From Iodobacter sp. BJB302 (GTDB lineage: Bacteria; Pseudomonadota; Gammaproteobacteria; Burkholderiales; Chitinibacteraceae), in contig NZ_PDZG01000001.1 in the NCBI RefSeq assembly GCF_002735645.1, forward strand, positions 102,977-166,976: DNA of 64,000 bases, written 5' to 3'. A model generated the notes under the pieces. It had not been told where the DNA came from and did no database searches. It was given only the letters and a program-made list of their open reading frames with translations. A program made the translations under genes and the position numbers. Positions 26,858-34,248 of the stretch are shown in pieces. How positions within the stretch are numbered: position 1 is the stretch's first letter; each line of letters begins with the position of its first letter.

Positions 26858-28081
26858 ATGCGCATTGAACACACAGAAATACTGATTATCGGCGCGGGCC
26901 CTTCCGGCTCTGTGGCGGCAGGTTTATTGCGTAAGCAAGGCCGTCAGGTGCTTATTATTGAGAAAGAAGTCTTCCCTCGATTTTCGATTGGTGAAAGCCT
27001 CCTGCCACAAAGCATGGAATACATTGAAGCGGCTGGCTTTTTGCAAGATGTGATTGAGGCTGGCTTTCAGTATAAAAACGGCGCGGCATTTGTGCGTGGC
27101 GAGCAAACCACCGCTTTTGATTTCAGAGATAAATTTTCAAGCGGCTGGGGCACCACATACCAGGTGCAGCGCAGCAACTTTGACCATGTGCTGGCCAAGG
27201 GGGCCGAGAAAGCAGGCGCGGTGATACGCTACCAGGAGCAAGTCACGGCCATCGACGTGGATGGCGATCAGCCTTTAATCACCGTGCAATCGGCCACAGA
27301 AACCTACCAAGTCAGCGCCCGCTTTTTACTGGATGCCAGCGGCTTTGGCCGGATTCTGCCCCGTCTGCTCAAGCTGGAAACGCAATCTGATTTCCCAGTG
27401 CGCGGCGCTTACTTTACCCATATTGAAGATCGCATTTCAAAAGAAGGCTTTGATCGCAATAAGATTCTGGTCAGCGTACACCCGGATCATCACGATGTAT
27501 GGTTCTGGACGATTCCTTTTTCCAATGGCCGCTGCTCACAAGGTGTGGTCGCCAAGCCGGAATTTTTAGAACAATATCAGGGTAGCGAAACCGAGCGTTT
27601 ACAAGCCATTATTGCCGAAGTGCCTACCCTGTCGGCCGTGCTTAAAAACGCCGTGTGGGATACACCGGCCCGCCAGCTGATTGGTTATTCTGCCAATGTA
27701 AGCAGTTTGCACGGCAAAGGTTTTGCCTTGCTGGGTAATGCGGGTGAATTTCTGGACCCGGTTTTCTCCAGCGGCGTAACCATCGCGGTGAAATCTGCAG
27801 CCCTTGCTGCCGCCGCGATTGAGCGCGAATTTGCAGGCGAAACAGTCAACTGGCAAAGCGATTATGCAGATCCGCTCAAAGCAGGCGTCGATGCATTCAG
27901 GGCTTTTGTGAGCAGCTGGTATGAAGGTGGGTTTCAGGATGTGATTTTCCACCAGGAGCAATCTGCGGACGTGCGCCGGATGATTTCAGCTATTCTGGCG
28001 GGCTATGCATGGGATTTAAACAATCCCTATGTGGCGCAGCCTAAGCGCTTAAAAACGCTGGAGCAATTGTGCGTGGCTTAA
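26858..28081 (+). CDS. FAD-dependent oxidoreductase (halogenase/geranylgeranyl-reductase-like) of the APE cluster
   Basis: A 407-residue flavoprotein. The FAD-binding GXGXXG motif is IIGAGPSGSVAAGLL at residues 9-23, followed by the RxGxSxxP-type segment PRFSIGESLLPQSMEYIEAAG. A second FAD contact is LLGNAGEFLDPVFSSGV. The family includes flavin-dependent halogenases and geranylgeranyl reductases, but the halogenase WxWxIP site is only partly matched (DVWFWTIPF is present, residues 206-214). In other aryl polyene clusters similar genes are called NAD(P)/FAD-dependent oxidoreductases with no proven role. Its stop overlaps the next gene. Confidence 0.82.
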   Translation: MRIEHTEILIIGAGPSGSVAAGLLRKQGRQVLIIEKEVFPRFSIGESLLPQSMEYIEAAGFLQDVIEAGFQYKNGAAFVRGEQTTAFDFRDKFSSGWGTTYQVQRSNFDHVLAKGAEKAGAVIRYQEQVTAIDVDGDQPLITVQSATETYQVSARFLLDASGFGRILPRLLKLETQSDFPVRGAYFTHIEDRISKEGFDRNKILVSVHPDHHDVWFWTIPFSNGRCSQGVVAKPEFLEQYQGSETERLQAIIAEVPTLSAVLKNAVWDTPARQLIGYSANVSSLHGKGFALLGNAGEFLDPVFSSGVTIAVKSAALAAAAIEREFAGETVNWQSDYADPLKAGVDAFRAFVSSWYEGGFQDVIFHQEQSADVRRMISAILAGYAWDLNNPYVAQPKRLKTLEQLCVA

Positions 28082-28635
28082 TGGTTTTAATCCTTGCCCT
28101 GCTGAGCGCCTGTACAAACCAGGTGCCGGCAACCAGCCTGCCTCTGCTGCGCCTTGCCCCCGGCGCTTTTTCCGGAGCGATGCCGCTTAGCCTGAGCCAG
28201 AGGCTGACGGTGACGCCCCTGCCAGCCAGCCGGGGTGAAACAAACACGCCAGCCAAAAACCTGGATGCCTTACTGGAAATCAGCCCGGATCAGGTTCAGC
28301 TGGCAGGCTTTGCACTGGGACAGCGTATTTTAACGGTAAGCTGGGACGGGCAATCGCTAACAAGCAGCCGCCACGCCCTGCTGCCCAAAGAGGTAGATGA
28401 GCAGCGCGTGCTGCGTGATGTGCAACTGGTGTACTGGCCGCTCGCCACCATTCAGACAGCTTTACCTGCGGGCTGGGCACTCAATGAAGAAGGCGGCGTC
28501 AGAACACTAACGCAAGGGCTGCAAACCATCATTACCATCCGCTACCACGCCGAGCCTCGCTGGGCAGGGCAGACTGAATTAGAAAACGCCCTTGAGCACT
28601 ACCGGCTGGTGATTGATTCAAAAGAAACACCATGA
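28069..28635 (+). CDS. DUF3261 lipoprotein of the APE cluster
   Basis: A 188-residue predicted lipoprotein. The start GTG 28069 gives a short signal (MRGLMVLILALLSAC) with the lipobox L-S-A-C, Cys15 being lipidated. ATG at 28081, which overlaps the preceding TAA, would lose the positively charged residue needed for export. The rest is a DUF3261-type domain, with SWDGQSLTSSRHALLP and WPLATIQTALPAGW in its core. This family occurs almost only in aryl polyene clusters and may help insert the pigment at the outer membrane. It ends this part of the operon, and a repeat lies just downstream. Confidence 0.85.
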   Translation: MRGLMVLILALLSACTNQVPATSLPLLRLAPGAFSGAMPLSLSQRLTVTPLPASRGETNTPAKNLDALLEISPDQVQLAGFALGQRILTVSWDGQSLTSSRHALLPKEVDEQRVLRDVQLVYWPLATIQTALPAGWALNEEGGVRTLTQGLQTIITIRYHAEPRWAGQTELENALEHYRLVIDSKETP

Positions 28636-28639
28636 CCCC

Positions 28640-28755
28640 GAAGATCTGCAGACAAAGAGGACGGTAAGAACACAAAGCACACAGAGAAAGCCTTAGAACT
28701 AGGCTTTCTTCGTGTGCTGTTTTTAAACTATGTATTCTCTGCGTCTGCAGACCTG
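28640..28755. repeat. Imperfect-palindrome intergenic repeat, copy 2
   Basis: GATCTGCAGACAAAGAGG (28643) at the left and TCTCTGCGTCTGCAGACC at the right, with inner arms AAAGCCTTAGAAC and GGCTTTCTTCGTGTG. It lies between the lipoprotein gene and the ketosynthase gene of the pigment cluster. It is more decayed than copies 1 and 5. Confidence 0.75.
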
Positions 28756-28802
28756 AGGTTTCTGACAGGAATAAGTATTTTGTTACTTCATAGCCAAACA
28801 CG

Positions 28803-29987
28803 ATGAGTATTTATCTAAATCAACTGGGTATTGTTTGCGCGCTAGGTAATGGCGTTGATGACGTGCGCCGTGGGTTGTTCGCAGATGTGCCAGGCGGTGT
28901 TGCGCCTGCGGCATGTCTGGGTAAAACCCTGCATCTGGGCGTGGTGAACAGCGTACTTGCCTCGCAAGACACATTGCCAGCTAGGCTGCACAGCCGCAAT
29001 AACGCACTGCTGCTTACCGCTCTGGAACAAATCCGTCCTGCTGTGGACGCGGCCATTGCCCGCTTTGGTGCAGAGCGGATTGGTTTGGTTTTAGGCACCA
29101 GCACCTCCGGCATTGGCGAGGCGCAGGCGGCCATTGCCGAACATCAGGCCACAGGCCAAATGCCGGATCAGTTTCATATTGCACAGCAAGAGCTGGGCTC
29201 TCCCACAGCCGCACTCAGCACCCTCCTGGGCCTTGCCGGCCCGGTGATAGTGATTTCCACCGCATGTTCTTCCAGCGCCAAAGCAATGGCGAGTGCAGCA
29301 AGGCTGCTCAATGCAGGAATGTGCGATGCGGTAATTTGCGGCGGCGTCGATTCGCTGTGCGATTTCACCGTTGCTGGTTTTTCGGCGCTGGAATCGGTCA
29401 GTGCTGAGCGCTGCCAGCCCATGAGCATTCATCGCAGCGGCATTAATATTGGCGAAGGCGCGGCCTTATTCTTAATGAGTAAAGAACCCGGCCCCGTCGC
29501 ATTATTGGGCTGGGGAGAAAGCTCGGACGCGCATCATATTTCAGCACCCGCACCGGATGGCAAAGGGGCCAGTGCCGCCATGCAGGAAGCACTGCAGCGG
29601 GCCGCTCTGCAACCGGCAGACATTGGCTATATCAATCTGCACGGCACAGCCACATCGCAAAATGATGCAATGGAAAGCCTCGCCGTTGGTCAGCTGTTTG
29701 GCAGCCAAACGCCATGCAGCTCAACCAAGCCTTTAACCGGCCACACACTGGGTGCGGCCGGAGCCATTGAAGCGGCCATCTGCTGGCTTACCCTCAGCGG
29801 CAACCCCTCAGGACAACTGCCCCCTCACTGGTGGGATGGCGCAAGCGACCCGGCCATTACCCCTCTGGCGCTGGTAACGCCCGGGCAATGCACAGACACG
29901 CCACTGCAATATGCACTCAGTAATTCCTTTGCATTTGGCGGCAGTAATGCTGTCCTTATTTTTGGAAAAAACCATGCAGCCGATTGA
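28803..29987 (+). CDS. apeO: Beta-ketoacyl-ACP synthase (ApeO-like, partner of ApeC)
   Basis: A 394-residue ketosynthase of the FabB/FabF fold. The catalytic triad is complete: Cys155 in ISTACSSSAKA, His280 in YINLHGTATSQND, and His314 in LTGHTLGAAG. Characterised ApeO proteins form a heterodimer with ApeC and perform chain extension with malonyl units, releasing CO2. The N-terminal substrate pocket sequence departs from FabF. ATG 28803 has only a weak ribosome site upstream (a repeat copy precedes it). It overlaps the next gene by 14 bases. Confidence 0.88.
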   Translation: MSIYLNQLGIVCALGNGVDDVRRGLFADVPGGVAPAACLGKTLHLGVVNSVLASQDTLPARLHSRNNALLLTALEQIRPAVDAAIARFGAERIGLVLGTSTSGIGEAQAAIAEHQATGQMPDQFHIAQQELGSPTAALSTLLGLAGPVIVISTACSSSAKAMASAARLLNAGMCDAVICGGVDSLCDFTVAGFSALESVSAERCQPMSIHRSGINIGEGAALFLMSKEPGPVALLGWGESSDAHHISAPAPDGKGASAAMQEALQRAALQPADIGYINLHGTATSQNDAMESLAVGQLFGSQTPCSSTKPLTGHTLGAAGAIEAAICWLTLSGNPSGQLPPHWWDGASDPAITPLALVTPGQCTDTPLQYALSNSFAFGGSNAVLIFGKNHAAD

Positions 29988-30435
29988 ATACCCAATCAGC
30001 GAGATCGTTCCGCACTCGGGCAGGATGCTTTTGCTCGATCGCGCCATCGCCGGGGACGACACGCATTTTGAATGCGAAGTGACCATCACCGCAGACAATC
30101 TGTTTTTTACCGGCACAGGCATAGGCGCATGGGTTGGTGTTGAATATATGGCGCAAACCGTTGCCGCATGGGCTGGCTGGCAAGCAAGATTAGCAGGGCA
30201 AGTACCTAAAATCGGCTTTTTACTGGGCAGCCGCCGCTATAGCTGCAGTGTGAGTGAATTTACCCTGGGCCAGGTGCTCAGCATCAGGATCAGCAGAGCC
30301 TTTCAGGCCGATAATGGCCTGGGGCAGTTCGATTGCCAGATTATGATTGAGCAGCAGGAAGTTGCCCAGGCCGCACTCACCGTATTTGAGCCACTGGATG
30401 CCGCTGCGTTTTTAGCGGAGCAAGCACAAAGTTAA
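29974..30435 (+). CDS. apeP: 3-hydroxyacyl-ACP dehydratase, hotdog type (ApeP-like)
   Basis: A 153-residue single hotdog dehydratase. IVPHSGRMLLLD (His14 of the FabA/FabZ-like catalytic pair) and GAWVGVEYMAQTVAAW (Glu57) provide the active-site dyad. It would dehydrate the 3-hydroxyacyl-ACP intermediates that give the conjugated polyene. ATG 29974 overlaps the end of the ketosynthase gene and has TTTGGAA upstream. This is the second dehydratase, the first being the C-terminal domain of the ligase. Two dehydratases are also found in characterised systems (ApeI and ApeP). Confidence 0.87.
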   Translation: MQPIEYPISEIVPHSGRMLLLDRAIAGDDTHFECEVTITADNLFFTGTGIGAWVGVEYMAQTVAAWAGWQARLAGQVPKIGFLLGSRRYSCSVSEFTLGQVLSIRISRAFQADNGLGQFDCQIMIEQQEVAQAALTVFEPLDAAAFLAEQAQS

Positions 30436-30462
30436 AGCTGAACAAAAGCCCGGCAAAGCACA

Positions 30463-30575
30463 AAAACCTAAATTTTGAGCCACGGAGAAAAATGAGGGCA
30501 GGAGCACGGCGAAAGTGGATTTCTCCATGAAACTCCGTATTCTCTGTGCCATCCGTGTTTTAAGATTTGGGTTTC
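30463..30575. repeat. Imperfect-palindrome intergenic repeat, copy 3
   Basis: AACCTAAATTTTGAGCCACGG on the left and ATCCGTGTTTTAAGATTTGGGT on the right; inner arms are GTGGATTTCTCCATG and nearby ACTCCGTATTCTCTGTG. A repeat between the dehydratase and the ketoreductase genes of the pigment cluster. Confidence 0.72.
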
Positions 30576-30637
30576 CCCGGGCCCGCACGTTTTTGTATGT
30601 GTATCAATAATTAAAAATAAACAAAGAGAAGCAAGCA

Positions 30638-31369
30638 ATGAGTAACAAAACAATTCTGGTCACAGGCTCCAGCCGGGGTATTGGGCGCGCCATTGCCCTT
30701 CGGCTGGCCAAAGATGGCTTTGATATCGTGCTGCATTGCAAAAGCCGCATCGATGCCGCCGAAGCCATCGCCACCGAAATCACGGCGCTGGGCCAAACCA
30801 GCCGTATTTTGCAATTTGATGTATCCAATCGCGCCCAGGCCGCAGAAGTTTTACTCGCCGATATCGAAGCGCACGGCTGCTATTACGGTGTGGTTTGCAA
30901 TGCGGGCATTGCGCTGGACAACGCCTTCCCCGCCATGCCCCCGGAAGACTGGGATGCGGTCATTCATACCAATCTGGACAGCTTTTACAATGTGCTGCAC
31001 CCGCTCACCATGCCCATGGTCAGGCAGCGAAAACCCGGCCGCATTGTCACTTTATCTTCCGTTTCCGGCCTGATCGGCAACCGGGGACAAGTGAATTACA
31101 GCGCGGCCAAAGCAGGCATTATTGGCGCAAGCAAGGCGCTGGCCGTGGAATTAGCCAGCCGTGCCATCACCGTAAACTGCGTGGCGCCCGGCCTGATTGA
31201 CACCGAAATGGTGGATGAGCGCGTTTTGGAAGAAGCCCTGAAAATTATCCCGGCCAAACGCATGGGAAAACCTGAAGAAGTCGCCGCAGCCGTCAGCTTT
31301 TTAATGTCAGAAGATGCCGCCTATATCACACGCCAGGTGATTTCAGTGAATGGAGGCTTGGTAGGATGA
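30638..31369 (+). CDS. apeQ: 3-ketoacyl-ACP reductase, FabG family (ApeQ-like)
   Basis: Reduces the 3-ketoacyl-ACP produced by the ketosynthase with NADPH. The 243 residues are a standard short-chain dehydrogenase: TGSSRGIGRAIALRL (nucleotide-binding GxxxGxG, residues 10-24), VVCNAGIALDN, and the catalytic set Asn112 (HTNLDSF), Ser141, Tyr154 and Lys158 in VNYSAAKAG. The last residues (SVNGGLVG) are typical of FabG. A strong AAAGAGAAG site precedes ATG. Its stop overlaps the next start (ATGA). Confidence 0.93.
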   Translation: MSNKTILVTGSSRGIGRAIALRLAKDGFDIVLHCKSRIDAAEAIATEITALGQTSRILQFDVSNRAQAAEVLLADIEAHGCYYGVVCNAGIALDNAFPAMPPEDWDAVIHTNLDSFYNVLHPLTMPMVRQRKPGRIVTLSSVSGLIGNRGQVNYSAAKAGIIGASKALAVELASRAITVNCVAPGLIDTEMVDERVLEEALKIIPAKRMGKPEEVAAAVSFLMSEDAAYITRQVISVNGGLVG

Positions 31370-32592
31370 AACGCGTTGTCATTACCGGCATCGGTGCCAT
31401 CAGCCCGCTTGGCCACGACTGGAAGACCGTAGAAGCAGCACTTAAAGCAGGTAAAAATGCCATTCAGGTCATGCCTGAGTGGCAGGTTTTTGAAGGGCTG
31501 AATACCCAGCTTGGCGCACCCGCCGCCGCCTTTGAGCTGCCCGCACATTACAACCGCAAAAGCACCCGCAGCATGGGCCGCGTGGCACTGATGGCCACCC
31601 GCGCCAGCGAATTGGCGCTGATCGACGCGGGGCTATTAAATGACCCCTTGGTAAAAAGCGGCCAGATGGGCATCTCTTATGGCTCATCGGCGGGTACGCC
31701 CAAAGCCATTGGTGACTTTGGCCGCATGATGGCGGAAAAATCCACCGAAGGGATTAACGCCACCACCTATATCAAAATGATGTCGCACACTGCGGCCGTG
31801 AATATCGGTGTATTTTTTGGCATTACCGGCCGCATTATCACCACCTCCAGTGCCTGCACCTCCGGCAGCCAAGGCATAGGCTATGCCTATGAGGCCATCA
31901 AATTTGGCAAACAAATGGCCATGCTGGCCGGAGGAGCTGAAGAGCTGGACGCCACCGAAGCGGCTGTTTTCGACACCCTATTTGCCACCAGCGTACAAAA
32001 CGCCACCCCCGAAGCCACCCCCCGCCCCTTTGACACCAAACGCGACGGCCTTGTGATTGGCGAAGGTGCGGGCACGCTGGTGCTGGAAGAGCTGGAACAC
32101 GCACTGGCGCGCGGCGCACATATCTACGCAGAAATCGTTGGCTTTGGCAGCAACAGCGATGGCACGCATGTGACGCATCCCAACTCCGCCACCATGGCCC
32201 AGGCCATCCGCCTGAGCCTTGAAGATGCAGCGCTGCAGCCCGGTGATATTGGCTATATCAATGCCCACGGCACCGCAACCGATCACGGCGATATCGCTGA
32301 ATCCCACGCCACGCTGGCGGTATTTGGTGCACAGACCCCCATCAGCTCGCTCAAAAGCTACATGGGCCACACCCTTGGCGCTTGCGGCGCATTAGAAGCG
32401 TGGATCAGCATCGAAATGATGAACAGCGGCTGGTTTGCCCCTACCATCAACCTGACCGAGCCAGACGAGCGCTGCGCCCCCCTGGATTACATTACCGGCA
32501 CAGGTCGGGCCATTGAATGCGATATCGTCATGAGCAATAACTTTGCTTTTGGCGGGATTAATACCTCTTTAATTTTTAAGCGCTGGGCTTAA
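31366..32592 (+). CDS. apeR: Beta-ketoacyl-ACP synthase, FabF type (ApeR-like)
   Basis: A second full ketosynthase, 408 residues. Cys164 (ITTSSACTSGSQG), His301 (YINAHGTATDHGD) and His335 (YMGHTLGACG) complete the triad. In characterised clusters ApeR acts as a homodimer and overlaps functionally with ApeO/ApeC in early elongation. The active-site Cys context SACTSG differs from ApeO. Its ATG overlaps the stop of the ketoreductase gene. It is the last biosynthetic gene of the cluster in this orientation. Confidence 0.9.
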   Translation: MKRVVITGIGAISPLGHDWKTVEAALKAGKNAIQVMPEWQVFEGLNTQLGAPAAAFELPAHYNRKSTRSMGRVALMATRASELALIDAGLLNDPLVKSGQMGISYGSSAGTPKAIGDFGRMMAEKSTEGINATTYIKMMSHTAAVNIGVFFGITGRIITTSSACTSGSQGIGYAYEAIKFGKQMAMLAGGAEELDATEAAVFDTLFATSVQNATPEATPRPFDTKRDGLVIGEGAGTLVLEELEHALARGAHIYAEIVGFGSNSDGTHVTHPNSATMAQAIRLSLEDAALQPGDIGYINAHGTATDHGDIAESHATLAVFGAQTPISSLKSYMGHTLGACGALEAWISIEMMNSGWFAPTINLTEPDERCAPLDYITGTGRAIECDIVMSNNFAFGGINTSLIFKRWA

Positions 32593-32599
32593 GTCTAAA

Positions 32600-32770
32600 A
32601 GTTCTGTAGACACAGAGATCAATGAGTACACGGAGGGCACAGAGAAAAGCGTTAAGAAAGAGCAGATACCTTCTGAAAAATGCCTAAGACTCATAAAGGG
32701 CATTTTCTTGGTTTTCCCTCTGTAACTCCGTGTTCTCCGTGCTCTCTGTGGTTCAAAATTTGGATTTTGT
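32600..32770. repeat. Imperfect-palindrome intergenic repeat, copy 4 (longest)
   Basis: About 170 bases: TTCTGTAGACACAGAGAT with CACGGAGGGCACAGAG on the left arm and CTCTGTAACTCCGTG, TTCTCCGTGCTCTCTGTG on the right. The longer spacer contains CATTTTCTTGG and neighbouring filler. It lies between apeR and the secreted protein gene. Confidence 0.75.
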
Positions 32771-32817
32771 TCATATACCTAGTTATTACAATCAAGAAAA
32801 CACACCAAGGAATAAAA

Positions 32818-33252
32818 ATGAAAAAATTAGCTGCATTATTCATCGCCAGTTTCTTATCCACTTCTGCTTTTGCCCGCGATACCGTATTGCAAATCCCTTT
32901 GGCCGATGTACTGGCCATGCCGGAAGCGCAGGGTAAATTGGATGGTTCGGTTAAGTTTTATTTAGCAGGGCAGAAAACACCGGCCATTAGCGAGAAATTA
33001 TCTGAAGATGTTTCAAATCAAAAAACCAATGGCGTGGGCAAAAGCGATGAATTTGGCTGTAAATGGGCGGCACTATCTGCCTTAATTGCCTTTCAAAACT
33101 CCGCTAAAAAGAATGGCGCAAATGCCGTAGTCGATTTGGTGAGCTATTACAAAAAGAATGAAACAAAAAGTGACACCACCATCGAATGCCATGCAGGTGG
33201 ATTTGTGATTGGCGTGGCCTTAAAAGGCAGCTATGCCAAAGTGGCTCAGTAA
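32818..33252 (+). CDS. Small secreted protein at the end of the APE cluster
   Basis: A 144-residue protein with a signal peptide (MKKLAALFIASFLSTSAFA). The mature part contains two cysteines, FGCKWAALSAL and TIECHAGGFVIGVALKG, that may pair. Genes like this at the ends of aryl polyene clusters are sometimes annotated 'excinuclease ATPase subunit', but no UvrA-type P-loop or zinc site is present. ATG 32818 is preceded by AAGGAAT; the in-frame ORF to 32680 has no good start. Function unknown; periplasmic location is clear from the signal. Confidence 0.68.
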   Translation: MKKLAALFIASFLSTSAFARDTVLQIPLADVLAMPEAQGKLDGSVKFYLAGQKTPAISEKLSEDVSNQKTNGVGKSDEFGCKWAALSALIAFQNSAKKNGANAVVDLVSYYKKNETKSDTTIECHAGGFVIGVALKGSYAKVAQ

Positions 33253-33360
33253 TATGCAAGGCGTGGGCAGCGCTATATCGTGCCCGCGCACATAGATCGC
33301 AAACGAGTGGGCATTCCTTCCTGCCCACTCTGTTTAATTTGAAAAATATCTGCTGCCCGC

Positions 33361-34068
33361 TTAAGGCTTTTTTAAAGCCACAGGTTCGGCCAGCGCGTAA
33401 ACATCCACGCCCTGCTGGGCCAGCAGGGCTTCCAGTGCGGGCATAAGCGCACCAAGTTTTTCTTCTAAGGCATCGCGTACGGTATCGACAACAACCTGTG
33501 TGGCGCGCTCGATTTCTACATTGAATACGCTGCCTACACGCTTCCCTTCAAAAATGGTCATACGGCGGGTTTCCGGAATGAGCCAGACTTCAAACCAGCA
33601 TTCAGCTTTATTGGTTTCGGATACGGTTAGGCTGGCACCATCTAAGGCGATATAGCCTTTGGCAAAAATATACTTCATCCCCTCTTTAGGCACGCCAATT
33701 CTAAAGCAGCAGTTTTCCTTATCCTTACGAATATCCAGGAGCGTAGCGGTAAAATCCACATGACCTGACAGCGGATGGCCGCCGATTTCAGCGCCGTCTT
33801 TGGCCGCTCGCTCGGCATTGACATGGCTCCCAAGCTGCAATTGCCCCAGCGAGGTAATGCGCAGGCTTTGCAGCATGACATCAAAGCTCGCCTTATCATC
33901 AGCAAAAATCTCGGTGACCGTCAGGCAAACACCATCAATCGCCACGCTAGCGCCCAGCTGAATATCCTTACAAAAACTGGCGGGAAAGGCAATGCGAAAT
34001 GTACGCATGCCTTCCCTGTCATCAATCGCTTCAATCTTTGCAACGCCTTGCACAATCCCCGTAAACAT
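33361..34068 (-). CDS. ribE: Riboflavin synthase
   Basis: Dismutates two lumazines into riboflavin and the pyrimidine intermediate. The 235 residues comprise two similar beta-barrel halves: MFTGIVQGVAKIEAID at the start, LGASVAIDGVCLTVTEI, PLSGHVDFTATLLD and FAKGYIALDGASLTVSE. The C-terminal ~35 residues extend beyond the usual ~200-215. It is the downstream gene of the unit ribD - zinc ribbon - ribE, and the zinc ribbon stop lies directly before its ATG. Confidence 0.93.
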   Translation of the reverse strand: MFTGIVQGVAKIEAIDDREGMRTFRIAFPASFCKDIQLGASVAIDGVCLTVTEIFADDKASFDVMLQSLRITSLGQLQLGSHVNAERAAKDGAEIGGHPLSGHVDFTATLLDIRKDKENCCFRIGVPKEGMKYIFAKGYIALDGASLTVSETNKAECWFEVWLIPETRRMTIFEGKRVGSVFNVEIERATQVVVDTVRDALEEKLGALMPALEALLAQQGVDVYALAEPVALKKP

Positions 34069-34248
34069 TTATTCAGCTTCCTTAAAGAGTTCTGGATTTG
34101 CTTCGCGCACCCGCTTCGAAGACTTAAGTAAATTGCAATGATCACAAAAATAACTAATTGAGCCACAGGCCGCGACCACATCCAGGGGCCGCTTGCAATC
34201 AGGGCAAATTGGAAGCGATTTTTGTTCGCCCGACAGTTCATCCGACAT
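34069..34248 (-). CDS. Zinc-ribbon protein (YfgJ-like)
   Basis: A 59-residue protein with a Cys4 zinc ribbon: CPDC at residues 15-18 and CDHC at about residues 34-37. The arrangement CPDCKRPLDVVAACGS then YFCDHC resembles the C-terminal half of E. coli YfgJ, also a small zinc ribbon. I chose ATG 34248 because GGAG lies seven bases upstream; an in-frame reading to 34302 would overlap ribD more. It lies between ribD (11-base overlap) and ribE (no gap). Function unknown; a role in the synthesis of riboflavin is not implied. Confidence 0.75.
   Translation of the reverse strand: MSDELSGEQKSLPICPDCKRPLDVVAACGSISYFCDHCNLLKSSKRVREANPELFKEAE

Noticed and set aside
26858..28081. Flavin-dependent halogenase
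   Set aside because: The FAD motif and a WFWTIP segment are present, but the lysine of the tryptophan-halogenase site could not be placed; family context favours a generic oxidoreductase of aryl polyene clusters.
32818..33252. Excinuclease ABC subunit A-like protein
   Set aside because: The protein has a signal peptide and no P-loop or zinc finger; that label on similar genes appears to be an error.
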